A stretch of DNA of 64,000 nucleotides, taken from the NCBI GenBank assembly GCA_036501485.1, contig DASYAG010000002.1, positions 19,869-83,868 of the forward strand. The letters are read 5' to 3'. A model generated the notes under the pieces. The model made no database searches and was not told where the DNA came from. It worked only from the letters and a program-made list of their open reading frames with translations. The position numbers were made by a program, and so were the translations under genes. Below, piece after piece: positions 51,624 to 60,032 of this stretch. The stretch is from PALSA-607 sp036501485. Lineage in GTDB: Bacteria > Actinomycetota > Actinomycetes > Acidothermales > Acidothermaceae. Position 1 is the stretch's first letter, and each line of letters opens with the position of its first letter.

Positions 51624-53966
51624 TTGATTGCCGCATTCTTGTTAGCCGGCCTATTTGCCGTTCCGATCGCTACCCTCGCGATGTTCGTGCGGACGCCGCG
51701 GCTGGGCGCGGCTGAGGGTGCGTGGCCCGCGACACGTCGCATGGTGTTTGCGGTACTGATGACCGCTGGATTGGCCGTGCTGGTGGCTGCCGCGCTGTTA
51801 GCCATCGGGGTCACCAGCCGCAACGTGTCGGTGGCAGTGGCCGGCCTGATCATTGTCAGTGTCGCGTGGTTGCCGCTCACGCGCAGATGGAGCGGTCGGG
51901 CTCACGTGTGTTGGTCGGCGACGACCTTCTTGTTCGCTGCGTACCTCGTCTTCATGATCGACTGGACCTTCGCGTCTCACCTGGGAGCCGGGGGCACCAT
52001 CGGCGGCGTGATCCTGTGGCTGCTCGAGGTTTTTGCCGCGTTGCTCGGGTGCGCGTATTTATGGGAACTCTGCGATGCGATCGGGCGGGAGCGGTGGCTC
52101 CGTCGTCCGAGCGGCGCGTTAACGGTTGCCTCGGGCCAGGAATACTTCCCGTTCGTCAGCCTGCATGTTCCCGCGCACTACGAGCCTCCCGACATGGTGA
52201 TCGAGACCCTGAAGTCCCTGAAGGCACTGGACTATCCGGCGTACGAGATCATCGCGATTGACGACAACACAGGCGATGAGAGTTTGTGGCGCCCACTCGA
52301 GGCATGGTGTGGAGACAACAACGTCAAGTTCGTTCACCTTGAGGACTGGCCGGGCTACAAGTCGGGCGCACTGAACTATGCGTTGCGCCACGCGATTGAT
52401 CCGCGAACGGAACTGATCGGCATCATCGACGCCGACTATCAGGTCGACCCGCAATTCCTGCGTGCATGCGCGCCATCCTTCGCAGATGAGAAGCTCGGAT
52501 TCCTGCAGACGCCGCAGGACTACCGCGATTGGGAGCACGCGCCGTTCTACCGCCGGCTCTACTACTCGTATCTCTATTTCTTTGCCGTGTCGCAGCCCAG
52601 CCGCAATGAGCGAGGCGGCGCGATCTTCGCCGGCACGATGGGCTTGATCCGTCGACGCGCTCTGGAAGCGGTCGGCGGCTGGGATGAGTGGTGCATCACC
52701 GAAGATGCGGAGTTGTCGTTGCGGTTACTTCGCGCCGGGTGGTCAGGTGCACACATCGATCGGTCGTTTGGTCGCGGTGTGATGCCGTTGACGTTGGAGG
52801 CGTTGAAGGGGCAGCGCTTCCGGTGGTGCTTCGGCGGGATTCAAATCCTGCGGATGCATTGGCGCTGGATGATGCCTGGGCGCGTCGACAACGAGAACCG
52901 TATGACGGCGGGGCAGCGCTGGGCTTATCTGTCTGGAGCAGTTCAGTGGTACGGGGATTTGCTCGGCCTGGTCTTCTTCCTCTTTCTCGTCGTCGGCGGC
53001 GCGAACATCGCGTTCGGCGGCGGGCTGTTGTTCCGGAAGTTGACCGGATTCCTGATCGGCGCGATTCCGCTCCTAGTGGTGCTCGGTCTTCTTCGGGCGG
53101 TTGCCTTGTTGCGCCGCAGCACCGGTGCCTCGTGGCGAGATGCTTTCGGTGCGTTCATGATCTGGCAGTGCACGGCGTTGGTTGTGGCGCGGGCGTCTGT
53201 GCAGGCCTTGTACGCGAAGCACGCGATGTTTGTCCGCACTCCTAAGACCGCGGAGGAAGCTCGCTGGTGGGACGCCGTTCGCGGCAATCTTGCGGAAACA
53301 GGGCTCGCGATCCTCGGGGTTCTCGGCATCGCCGGCGCCTTGTCGCGACACAGCGGACTCGGTGGGCCTCTCGTCGCCCTGCTCTTGCTGTGGCCCACGT
53401 TGGCGTTCGCCGCTGCGCCCTGGAACAGTCTCGCGGCGCAGCACGCAGCACTTCCGCCACAGCTTCGAGCGCGTCGCCGCACCGAGTACCAGCGATCCTC
53501 ACCGACGCGGAAGGTCACCATCGCTTCGGGTGGGTTGGCAGTTGCGGCTGCGTCGACAGCCGCAGTTGTGGCGTTGCTGTCGTCGCCGGGCGGCACTGGC
53601 GTGCTGAGCCCGCCCCTCGTTGGTCCCGCACGCGGGCATTCCGCCGTGCTCAAGAAGCCGGCCGCGACCGCGAAGCCAACACCATCACCGTCAGCACCAA
53701 GCAAGAGTGCGCCGGCATCCGCGCCTGCCGCTGCGGCCAGCGCGCCGGCGTCGTCTGCCGGAGATACCTCGAGCCCGACGGCCGAGCCGACGCACGCGAC
53801 ACCAACCGCCGCCCCGACGCCAACAGCCACGGCGGCTCCGACGTCAACGCCCTCGGCAGCACCCAGGCCGACCGCGACACCGACTGCGACACCGACTGCG
53901 ACCGCGACACCGACCGCCAGTGCGACTGCACCGGCTGCGGCACCGACCGTCGTCGGCAGTCCGTAG
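51624..53966 (+). CDS. Membrane glycosyltransferase family 2 (cellulose-synthase-like) with mucin-like tail
   Basis: 781 residues from TTG 51624, chosen for GGGGAG about 7 bases upstream. N-terminal helices, then the GT-A domain: VPAHYEPPDMVIETLKSL, IDDNTGD (first Asp), IIDADYQVDP (DxD), TEDAELSLRL (TED) and QRFRWCFGG (Q/RxxRW). These are the catalytic signatures of processive beta-glycan synthases such as BcsA. More helices follow. The last 100 residues are almost only Ala/Pro/Thr/Ser, a flexible envelope-exposed tail. No PilZ domain and no BcsB partner are seen. The next gene, 3 bases on, is a GH8 glycanase. Confidence 0.9.
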   Translation: MIAAFLLAGLFAVPIATLAMFVRTPRLGAAEGAWPATRRMVFAVLMTAGLAVLVAAALLAIGVTSRNVSVAVAGLIIVSVAWLPLTRRWSGRAHVCWSATTFLFAAYLVFMIDWTFASHLGAGGTIGGVILWLLEVFAALLGCAYLWELCDAIGRERWLRRPSGALTVASGQEYFPFVSLHVPAHYEPPDMVIETLKSLKALDYPAYEIIAIDDNTGDESLWRPLEAWCGDNNVKFVHLEDWPGYKSGALNYALRHAIDPRTELIGIIDADYQVDPQFLRACAPSFADEKLGFLQTPQDYRDWEHAPFYRRLYYSYLYFFAVSQPSRNERGGAIFAGTMGLIRRRALEAVGGWDEWCITEDAELSLRLLRAGWSGAHIDRSFGRGVMPLTLEALKGQRFRWCFGGIQILRMHWRWMMPGRVDNENRMTAGQRWAYLSGAVQWYGDLLGLVFFLFLVVGGANIAFGGGLLFRKLTGFLIGAIPLLVVLGLLRAVALLRRSTGASWRDAFGAFMIWQCTALVVARASVQALYAKHAMFVRTPKTAEEARWWDAVRGNLAETGLAILGVLGIAGALSRHSGLGGPLVALLLLWPTLAFAAAPWNSLAAQHAALPPQLRARRRTEYQRSSPTRKVTIASGGLAVAAASTAAVVALLSSPGGTGVLSPPLVGPARGHSAVLKKPAATAKPTPSPSAPSKSAPASAPAAAASAPASSAGDTSSPTAEPTHATPTAAPTPTATAAPTSTPSAAPRPTATPTATPTATATPTASATAPAAAPTVVGSP

Positions 53967-53969
53967 GCA

Positions 53970-55157
53970 ATGGCACACGGTCGTCGGAGTCGACTCCTGC
54001 CCGCCACGGGGATGCTTATCACTGTGACGCTGGCTGCGGCTTGCGCGCACAATACGACGCCGTCCAAAGGCGCGCCATCATCAACCGCGCAGTCAAGCAC
54101 GTCTTCGATCGTCCCGTCGAGCACAACCGCCGTCCCGGCTAGCACACCCGCGACGAACGGGCCGTCGAGCTCATCGGCAGTCGTAACACCTGCAGCACAA
54201 GCGTTCTTGGCTCGCTACGTGACGGCCGACGGTCGAGTAATCCGCCACGACCAAGGCGGCGACATCGTCAGCGAGGGCCAAGCGTACGGAATGCTGATCG
54301 CCGAGCTTGCCGGCGACAGCACGACCACGCAGCGCATCTGGAGTTGGACCCAACAGCATCTGCAACGACCCGACGAGCTGCTGTCGTATCACGCCAACGG
54401 CGATGGGTCGGTGCTAGACCCACAATCTGCTTCGGACGCCGACATCCTGATCGCCTTCGCCCTGCTTCGGTACAACGGCGCGAACAGCGACGCGTTGCAT
54501 GCCGACGGTAAGCAGGTTGCTGCGGCCGTGCTTGCCCACGAAACGACTCAACTGCCCGACGGCACGCCGGTGGTCGCGGCCGGCCCGTGGGCCGTTGCGG
54601 CGGTATCGACTATCGACGTTTCGTACTGGATGCCGGGTGTGTACGACATGCTAGCTGTACTTACGGGTGACCAGAGGTGGTCGCGAGCGGCCTCGGGTTC
54701 CATCCATCTCCTCCAGCAGCTGACAGACAGCGGCAAGCAACTACCGCCGGACTGGGCTCAGCTACAAAACGGTGACATCACCGCGATTGCTGCCCCTGGC
54801 GGATCGGCACCGATCCAGTACGGCCTCGACGCCCAACGGGTTCCAGTCTGGCTGGCAACGAGTTGCACGGCAGACGGCGTCAAGCTGGCGGCAGACTGGT
54901 CAACCGTTCTGTCCGTAGGTGATCGAGACAAGGCCATCGCCCTTACCCTCGACGGAGCAGTGACGAACCCGAGCCAAAATCCGCTACCCCCGATCGCTGC
55001 CGCGGCATCAGCACAAGCCGCCGGAGACCACGCCGCCGCTGCCGAGCTTCTTGCAAACGCACAAAGCGAGGCCGCGCAGAATCCGACGTACTACGGCGAT
55101 GCATGGGCCGTGCTAGGACCAGCTCTGCTCGCTGGTGGCTTGACGCCGTGCCAATGA
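53970..55157 (+). CDS. GH8 endoglucanase-like lipoprotein
   Basis: 395 residues from ATG 53970. Signal peptide with lipobox (LAAAC, Cys25), a Ser/Thr linker of about 50 residues, then a GH8 (cellulase family D) barrel: GGDIVSEGQAYGMLIAELAGD holds the catalytic Glu, YHANGDGSVLDPQSASDADILIAFALL a likely second acidic site. Paired with the synthase upstream it could trim the nascent glycan, as BcsZ does in cellulose export. A beta-1,4-glucan product is an inference. Confidence 0.9.
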   Translation: MAHGRRSRLLPATGMLITVTLAAACAHNTTPSKGAPSSTAQSSTSSIVPSSTTAVPASTPATNGPSSSSAVVTPAAQAFLARYVTADGRVIRHDQGGDIVSEGQAYGMLIAELAGDSTTTQRIWSWTQQHLQRPDELLSYHANGDGSVLDPQSASDADILIAFALLRYNGANSDALHADGKQVAAAVLAHETTQLPDGTPVVAAGPWAVAAVSTIDVSYWMPGVYDMLAVLTGDQRWSRAASGSIHLLQQLTDSGKQLPPDWAQLQNGDITAIAAPGGSAPIQYGLDAQRVPVWLATSCTADGVKLAADWSTVLSVGDRDKAIALTLDGAVTNPSQNPLPPIAAAASAQAAGDHAAAAELLANAQSEAAQNPTYYGDAWAVLGPALLAGGLTPCQ

Positions 55158-55169
55158 GTCGCCTCGGCA

Positions 55170-55529
55170 TTAGCCGTGGTCTACGACCGGCCTGATCTCG
55201 ACTCCGCTGTGGTCAGCCTGTACCTCAGGCAGCAACGCGACAAGCTCCTCGACCTCGTCGAGATCGGCTGCCTCAAGCAGGTAGTAGCCGCCGAGGATTT
55301 CCTTCGTCTCCATGAAGGGGCCGTCAGTCGCAGCTGCGGTACGAGCCTGGTGGCGACGGCGCACCGTTCTTGCCTTCGACGGCGAATCCAGCTCCTCACC
55401 GTTGATGATCCGTGAACCCGCCGCTTTGCTGAAGGCAACGTGCGCGGCGTCATGAGCGCGCATTTCGTCGGCCGCCATCGCGCTCCACCGCACTTCGTCG
55501 CCATAGATCAAGACCAGAAACTTCGCCAT
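55170..55529 (-). CDS. YciI-family protein
   Basis: 119 residues from ATG 55529. KFLVLIYGDEVRWSAMAADEMRAHDAAHVAFSKAAGSRIINGEEL, then TAAATDGPFMETKEILGGYYLLEAADLDEVEELVALLPEV: the YCII fold of DGPF-domain proteins, often beside ECF sigma factors in other genomes (none here). Role unknown. Confidence 0.9.
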   Translation of the reverse strand: MAKFLVLIYGDEVRWSAMAADEMRAHDAAHVAFSKAAGSRIINGEELDSPSKARTVRRRHQARTAAATDGPFMETKEILGGYYLLEAADLDEVEELVALLPEVQADHSGVEIRPVVDHG

Positions 55530-55708
55530 GTCCTCATCCCATCATCTAGAGCCCGGCTGGGCCTCCTAGTTGGACGACGAACCGTGCCGCTCGTGGATCG
55601 ACATTTGTGACACAACCAAATTCCGCCGCGCCACTTTGTCAGTCGGTGAAACTACGCTGGCGCCAAGGTCCCAAGTGGGGCGGACCATCCAACCCACTGG
55701 AGGCTCAG

Positions 55709-56056
55709 ATGACGAACGTTGTCGACTACTTCGAGGTAGGCACTCCCGACCCGGCAGCCTCTACCGCGTTCTACTCCGATTTATTTGGATGGGAAATCGA
55801 GGCGCCATCGGGGCCTGCAAAGTACGCCATGGTTGAACGCGACAAGGGTGGCTTGTGGGATACCTCACCGATGGGCGGAGCCAACTGGGCGATCTTCTAC
55901 GTCCAGGTCGACGACGTGCAGGCGTCGGTCGACCAGGCCGTCGCCCTCGGAGCGACTGTCGCGATTCCGCTCGTCGACAACGGCCAGATCTACTTCGCTC
56001 ATCCCGTCGACCCGATGGGAAACCGCTTCGGCATCTGGCACCCAAAGCCCGAATAG
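55709..56056 (+). CDS. VOC-family (glyoxalase-like) protein
   Basis: 115 residues from ATG 55709, with GGAGG 6 bases upstream; the 34 upstream in-frame residues are not conserved. VOC repeats VDYFEVGTPDPAASTAFYSDLFGWEIE and IYFAHPVDPMGNRFGIWHPKPE with likely metal ligands. May be a dioxygenase, glyoxalase or resistance protein. Confidence 0.88.
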   Translation: MTNVVDYFEVGTPDPAASTAFYSDLFGWEIEAPSGPAKYAMVERDKGGLWDTSPMGGANWAIFYVQVDDVQASVDQAVALGATVAIPLVDNGQIYFAHPVDPMGNRFGIWHPKPE

Positions 56057-56095
56057 TCGGCGGCACCGAACCTGCCGTGCACTGACAGGCGCACG

Positions 56096-56557
56096 GTGTC
56101 ACAATCAGCCGTGGCCACGTGGGGTGAGTTCGCAGCCGAACATCCGTCGCTGGCAGAGTTCGGCGCCGCGCGGATTGAACGTTGCGCGGCTTATCTCGCG
56201 ACCGTGCGCGCTGACGGCACCCCACGCGTGCACCCCGTTATGCCGGTGATTGGCGATGGCCGGTTGTTCCTGTTCATGGATTCAACCTCACCGAAGCGTC
56301 ACGATTTGCGTGCGAGGGGCAGCTACGCGCTGCACACCGGCGTGGAGGGCAGCGGCACCGGCGGCGAGTTCTTTATCACCGGGATGGGTCGCCCGTGCGA
56401 TGAGGCGAGCCTGCGCGCAGCGGCAGTTGCGGCGGCGACGTACGACGTTGACGATGCCTGGATTCTGTTCGAACTCGATGTCACGACCGCGCGCGGGAAA
56501 AGCTACGGCGACGTCACCCTGCCGGAGCCGAGCTCCTGGACCAGTCGCAGCAGCTAG
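56096..56557 (+). CDS. PPOX-fold FMN-binding protein
   Basis: 153 residues from GTG 56096. Barrel segments AAYLATVRADGTPRVHPVMPVIGDGRLFLFMDSTSPKRHDLRARGSYALHTGVEG and a C-terminal WILFELDVTTARGKSYG. Pyridoxamine-phosphate-oxidase superfamily; cofactor FMN, F420 or heme not determined. It follows the VOC gene after 39 bases. Confidence 0.85.
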   Translation: MSQSAVATWGEFAAEHPSLAEFGAARIERCAAYLATVRADGTPRVHPVMPVIGDGRLFLFMDSTSPKRHDLRARGSYALHTGVEGSGTGGEFFITGMGRPCDEASLRAAAVAAATYDVDDAWILFELDVTTARGKSYGDVTLPEPSSWTSRSS

Positions 56558-56575
56558 CGGCCCAGCGCCCGGACC

Positions 56576-56953
56576 TCATGAGGTCGGGCAGGTCATGTCG
56601 ATATCTTGGATGGTCCCCTTGACGATCTTCACCACGACTGGGTTACACGCCACGCTGCCCGCGGTCGCTTGCACGCTATATGAGCCGGGCTTCAGCTCGA
56701 AGTTGAACGCAGACACCGGCGAGATATCGCTGACCTGCTTGCCGCCCAGCGTGTAGACGTCAACTATCCCTCGTACAGGTTGAGGACTTGAGCCTGGTCC
56801 GCCGAGCGTGGTCAGCGTTCCTTTGATCTCTCCCTTATCGGGCGTCAGGACGGAGTCGGTGGTGTTCTCGGCCTGGTGGTGGTCGGGGCCACATGCGCTC
56901 AGGCAGAGCACGGCCAGCGGCATAGCCATGGCCCAGCCGAGGCGAACCTTCAT
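56576..56953 (-). CDS. Small lipoprotein with Ig-like carboxypeptidase-regulatory domain
   Basis: 125 residues from ATG 56953. Lipobox LCLSAC (Cys21), then GEIKGTLTTLGGPGSSPQPVRGIVDVYTLGGKQVSDISPVSAFNFELKPGSYSVQATAG, a prealbumin-like sandwich. Two Cys at the C-terminus (SVACN, DMTC) could form a disulfide. Role unknown. Downstream of dinB on the same strand. Confidence 0.8.
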   Translation of the reverse strand: MKVRLGWAMAMPLAVLCLSACGPDHHQAENTTDSVLTPDKGEIKGTLTTLGGPGSSPQPVRGIVDVYTLGGKQVSDISPVSAFNFELKPGSYSVQATAGSVACNPVVVKIVKGTIQDIDMTCPTS

Positions 56954-56965
56954 GCATTGAGAATC

Positions 56966-58222
56966 TCACTCGGGCGCGTGCTCTGCGAGTTCCCTGAATC
57001 CGTCCGGCACATGACCGACGTCCGCGAACTTCACGCTTGCGTAGCCGATGGCGTCACGCCCGAACCGGGAGCGGATCAGGTCGACCGACCGGTCGACGAC
57101 CCAGCGTGCGGCGCCGGTGCGGGTGCCGGGCCGGCGCTCGTCGTCACACAACTCCAGGGGTAGCTCCAGCTGCAGCGAAGCTTGATCGATCAACTGCGAC
57201 ACCGAAATCGCCAGCAGGGTGATCTCGCGCTCGTCGGGGTGATCCGCGAGGGCGGCGTCAGCGAGTGCAGTCGCGACCTCCGTCAATGTCAGCGTCGCCG
57301 ACAGCGCAGCCGGGACGGTGATCGACCGCGTTACTGCGCGCAGGTCGGCGAACCGCACTCGAACCGTGATCGTGCGACCGGCTACGCCAGCGGCTCGCAA
57401 CCGACCACCGACCCGATCCGCGAGGTAACCAAGGGTCGTGCGCGTGAGGTCTGACGTGACCAGTCGGCGTCCAAGCGCTGCTTGCGCACCGACGGAATGC
57501 GCGGACTTCGTCGTCTGTATCCGTCGCGGGTCGACGTTGGTCGCGAGCGACCCGAGCTTGTCGCCTGCAGCGGTGCCGAGCAGATGTCGCAGGTAGGAGT
57601 TCGGTGTCTCTGCGAGTTCACCGATCGTGCGGATGCCAACGCCGGCGAGCCGGGTGCGCGTGACAGCGCCAACGCCCCAGATGAGTCCGACCGGGAGCGG
57701 GTTGAGGAACTCGCGCTCCTGCCCGATCGGGACGACGACCAGCCCGTCGGGCTTCGCGACCTGTGACGCGATTTTCGCCAAGTGCTTCGTACCGGCCACA
57801 CCGATCGAGATGGGCAAGCCGATCTCGTCCTTCACCCTCCGCCGAATGGAGGTGGCGATCCCGATCGGCGAACCGAACAACGTGATCGCACCCGCGACAT
57901 CAAGAAACGCCTCGTCAATGGAGATCCGCTCGACCAGCGGCGTGAAGTCGCGGAACACCGCCATCACTTGATCGCCCAGGCTCTGGTACTCGTGAAAGTG
58001 CCCGCCGACGAAGCGCAGGGCCGGGCACAGTTGGCGGGCTCGGCGGCCCGACATGCCACCGGTGACACCGAACGCGCGCGCTTCGTAGGACGCGGCCAGC
58101 ACGACTCCGCCACCCACGGCGATCGGAATCCCCCGCAACGTCGGATCGAGGAGTTGCTCGACCGACGCGTAGAACGCGTCGAGGTCAGCGTGCAGGATTG
58201 TCGGCTGCCCGCCGGGCGTCAT
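56966..58222 (-). CDS. dinB: DNA polymerase IV
   Basis: 418 residues from ATG 58222. Y-family palm: ILHADLDAFYASVEQLLDPTLRG, SYEARAFGVTGGM, ISIDEAFLDVAG (metal-binding acids), thumb HhH GVGAVTRTRLAGVGIRTIGELAE, and a little-finger domain. Error-prone translesion synthesis. A perfect SOS box lies 16 bases upstream, so LexA controls it. Confidence 0.95.
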   Translation of the reverse strand: MTPGGQPTILHADLDAFYASVEQLLDPTLRGIPIAVGGGVVLAASYEARAFGVTGGMSGRRARQLCPALRFVGGHFHEYQSLGDQVMAVFRDFTPLVERISIDEAFLDVAGAITLFGSPIGIATSIRRRVKDEIGLPISIGVAGTKHLAKIASQVAKPDGLVVVPIGQEREFLNPLPVGLIWGVGAVTRTRLAGVGIRTIGELAETPNSYLRHLLGTAAGDKLGSLATNVDPRRIQTTKSAHSVGAQAALGRRLVTSDLTRTTLGYLADRVGGRLRAAGVAGRTITVRVRFADLRAVTRSITVPAALSATLTLTEVATALADAALADHPDEREITLLAISVSQLIDQASLQLELPLELCDDERRPGTRTGAARWVVDRSVDLIRSRFGRDAIGYASVKFADVGHVPDGFRELAEHAPE

Positions 58223-58237
58223 ACCCAGTCATCCTAC

Positions 58238-58253
58238 TCGAACACATGTTCGA
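58238..58253. promoter_or_regulatory. SOS (LexA) box upstream of dinB
   Basis: TCGAACACATGTTCGA, a perfect TCGAAC-N4-GTTCGA palindrome matching the actinobacterial LexA consensus, 16 bases before the dinB start. Confidence 0.92.
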
Positions 58254-58284
58254 GCCGGAAGGGCCGAAGATCGGCCAAAAGGAC

Positions 58285-58797
58285 CTAGGCCGGGGTGACC
58301 TCGGCGATGAGCTCGACCTCGACGGGTGCGTCTCGAGGCAGGACGGCGACCCCGATCGCACTGCGGGCGTGGGCGCCGACCGCGGTGCCGTTAGGACCAA
58401 CACCGAACACCTCGAGCAGCAGCTCGCTCGCTCCGTTGATGACCTGGGCCTGGGCAAAGAAGTCCGGCGCACTCGCGACGAAGCCGAGGACCTTGACGAT
58501 GCGCACGACGGCAGACAGCTCTCCGACGACGCCGCGCAGCGCAGCCAGCGCGTTCAGGGCGCAGATGCGGGCGGCTGCGGTTGCTTCCTCGGGCGACACA
58601 GATGCGCCATCACCCGTGCCCACTTTGCCGACCGCGACGAGCTCGCCGTTAACCGTCGGAAGCTGGCCCGACGTATAGACGTAATTCCCGGTCCGCAGCG
58701 CAGGCACGTAGGCCGCTAGTGGCGCGGCAACCGCCGGCAACGTAAGGCCCATGGCGGCGAGGCGATCCTCGGGTGTCGTCAGGTCAGGGGTGCTCAT
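58285..58797 (-). CDS. RidA-family protein (YjgF-like deaminase)
   Basis: 170 residues from ATG 58797, overlapping the DUF4177 stop (ATGA). TGNYVYTSGQLPTVNGELVAVGKVG and ICALNALAALRGVVGELSAVVRIVKVLGFVASAPDFF; the ending VGPNGTAVGAHARSAIGVAVLPRDAPVEVELIAEV contains the conserved Arg that binds substrate. Removes reactive enamines. Rv3678c homologue in the same context. Confidence 0.9.
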   Translation of the reverse strand: MSTPDLTTPEDRLAAMGLTLPAVAAPLAAYVPALRTGNYVYTSGQLPTVNGELVAVGKVGTGDGASVSPEEATAAARICALNALAALRGVVGELSAVVRIVKVLGFVASAPDFFAQAQVINGASELLLEVFGVGPNGTAVGAHARSAIGVAVLPRDAPVEVELIAEVTPA

Positions 58798-58949
58798 TCG
58801 ACCGGTCGCTTCATATATGCCACCAGCTGCTCGGAATTTGGCCCGGGCACGAGGCTGACGAGCTCCCATCCGTCGCTGCCCCAGTTGTCCAGAATCTGCT
58901 TGGTGGCATGCACCAGCAGTGGCACAGTCGCGTACTCCCACTTCGTCAT
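58794..58949 (-). CDS. DUF4177 small protein
   Basis: 51 residues from ATG 58949. MTKWEYATVPLLVHATKQILDNWGSDGWELVSLVPGPN is the DUF4177 signature (WEY and GWELV). Too short for most gene callers, but coupled to RidA and conserved beside it (Rv3678A-like). Function unknown. Confidence 0.85.
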   Translation of the reverse strand: MTKWEYATVPLLVHATKQILDNWGSDGWELVSLVPGPNSEQLVAYMKRPVE

Positions 58950-58979
58950 GAGCGTGAGCCTAATGGCTACTCTCGACGA

Positions 58980-60032
58980 GTGAACGCGCAGCGAGGCAAC
59001 AGCGGGCGCGATCGCGACTGGGACGGCGTCCGCCTGCACATCGTCACTGGCAAAGGCGGCACCGGCAAAACCACTGTCGCTGCGGCGCTGGCGCTAGCTC
59101 TCGCAACCGGTGGTAAGCGAACCCTCCTGGTCGAAGTCGAAGGACGCCAGGGCCTCGCCCGACTTTTCGACAGCCCGCCGCTGCCGTATGCCGAACGCCG
59201 TGTTGCGGTCGCACACGACGGCGGCATCGTCTACGCGCTCGCGATCGATCCCGAGGAAGCGCTGCTCGAATACCTCGAGATGTACTACCACCTCGGTCGC
59301 GCGGGCCGCGCGCTGCGAAGGCTCGGCGCGATCGACTTCGCCACGACAATCGCGCCCGGTGTTCGAGACGTGCTACTTACCGGCAAGGTCTACGAAGCAA
59401 CGCGACGACGAACAACACACAAATCAACGCGGACGTCGCCGGGCGATCGATCAACGGATGCAACCGATGACTTCGTCTACGACGCCGTCGTCATGGACGC
59501 TCCACCGACCGGCCGCATCGCGCGATTCCTCAACGTCAACAGCGAAGTGGCCAGCTTGGCGCGTGTCGGCCCAGTGAACCGTCAAGCCGAATCCATCATG
59601 CGGCTGATCAGATCGCCACAGACAGTCGTGCATCTCGTCACGATGCTTGAAGAGATGCCTGTACAGGAAACGCTCGACGGCATCAACGAATTGCACGAGT
59701 TCGACCTACCGGTCGGCGGCATCTTCGTCAACCGCGTGCACGAGCCGTTGTTGCCGAAGACCGAGTTGAAGGCGGCCAGCACAGGGGCCATCGATCTCAC
59801 TGCACTCGCCCGCGGACTCAAGTCCGCAGGCCTGCCCGCAGGCGACGCGATCACCGCAGGGTTGTCGATGGAAGCAGAAGATCACGCGCTGCAGTTGGCG
59901 GTCGAACGCAAGCTCCGCCTGCGCCTGCGCGCGGCCGCGAGACCCACCTACCAACTTCACGATCTCGATACCACTGACATCGGTCGCCTCTACGCACTGG
60001 CCGCGGAACTCGTCGAGCAGGGAGCCGCGTGA
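58980..60032 (+). CDS. ArsA/GET3-like ATPase, first of pair
   Basis: 350 residues from GTG 58980. Deviant Walker A GKGGTGKTT, LLVEVEGRQGLARLF, switch VVMDAPPTGRIARFL, later IFVNRVHEP. Paired actinobacterial ArsA-like ATPases (Rv3679/Rv3680) form a heterocomplex without arsenic genes and protect against toxic anions. Overlaps the second gene by 4 bases (GTGA). Divergent from DUF4177. Confidence 0.9.
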   Translation: MNAQRGNSGRDRDWDGVRLHIVTGKGGTGKTTVAAALALALATGGKRTLLVEVEGRQGLARLFDSPPLPYAERRVAVAHDGGIVYALAIDPEEALLEYLEMYYHLGRAGRALRRLGAIDFATTIAPGVRDVLLTGKVYEATRRRTTHKSTRTSPGDRSTDATDDFVYDAVVMDAPPTGRIARFLNVNSEVASLARVGPVNRQAESIMRLIRSPQTVVHLVTMLEEMPVQETLDGINELHEFDLPVGGIFVNRVHEPLLPKTELKAASTGAIDLTALARGLKSAGLPAGDAITAGLSMEAEDHALQLAVERKLRLRLRAAARPTYQLHDLDTTDIGRLYALAAELVEQGAA

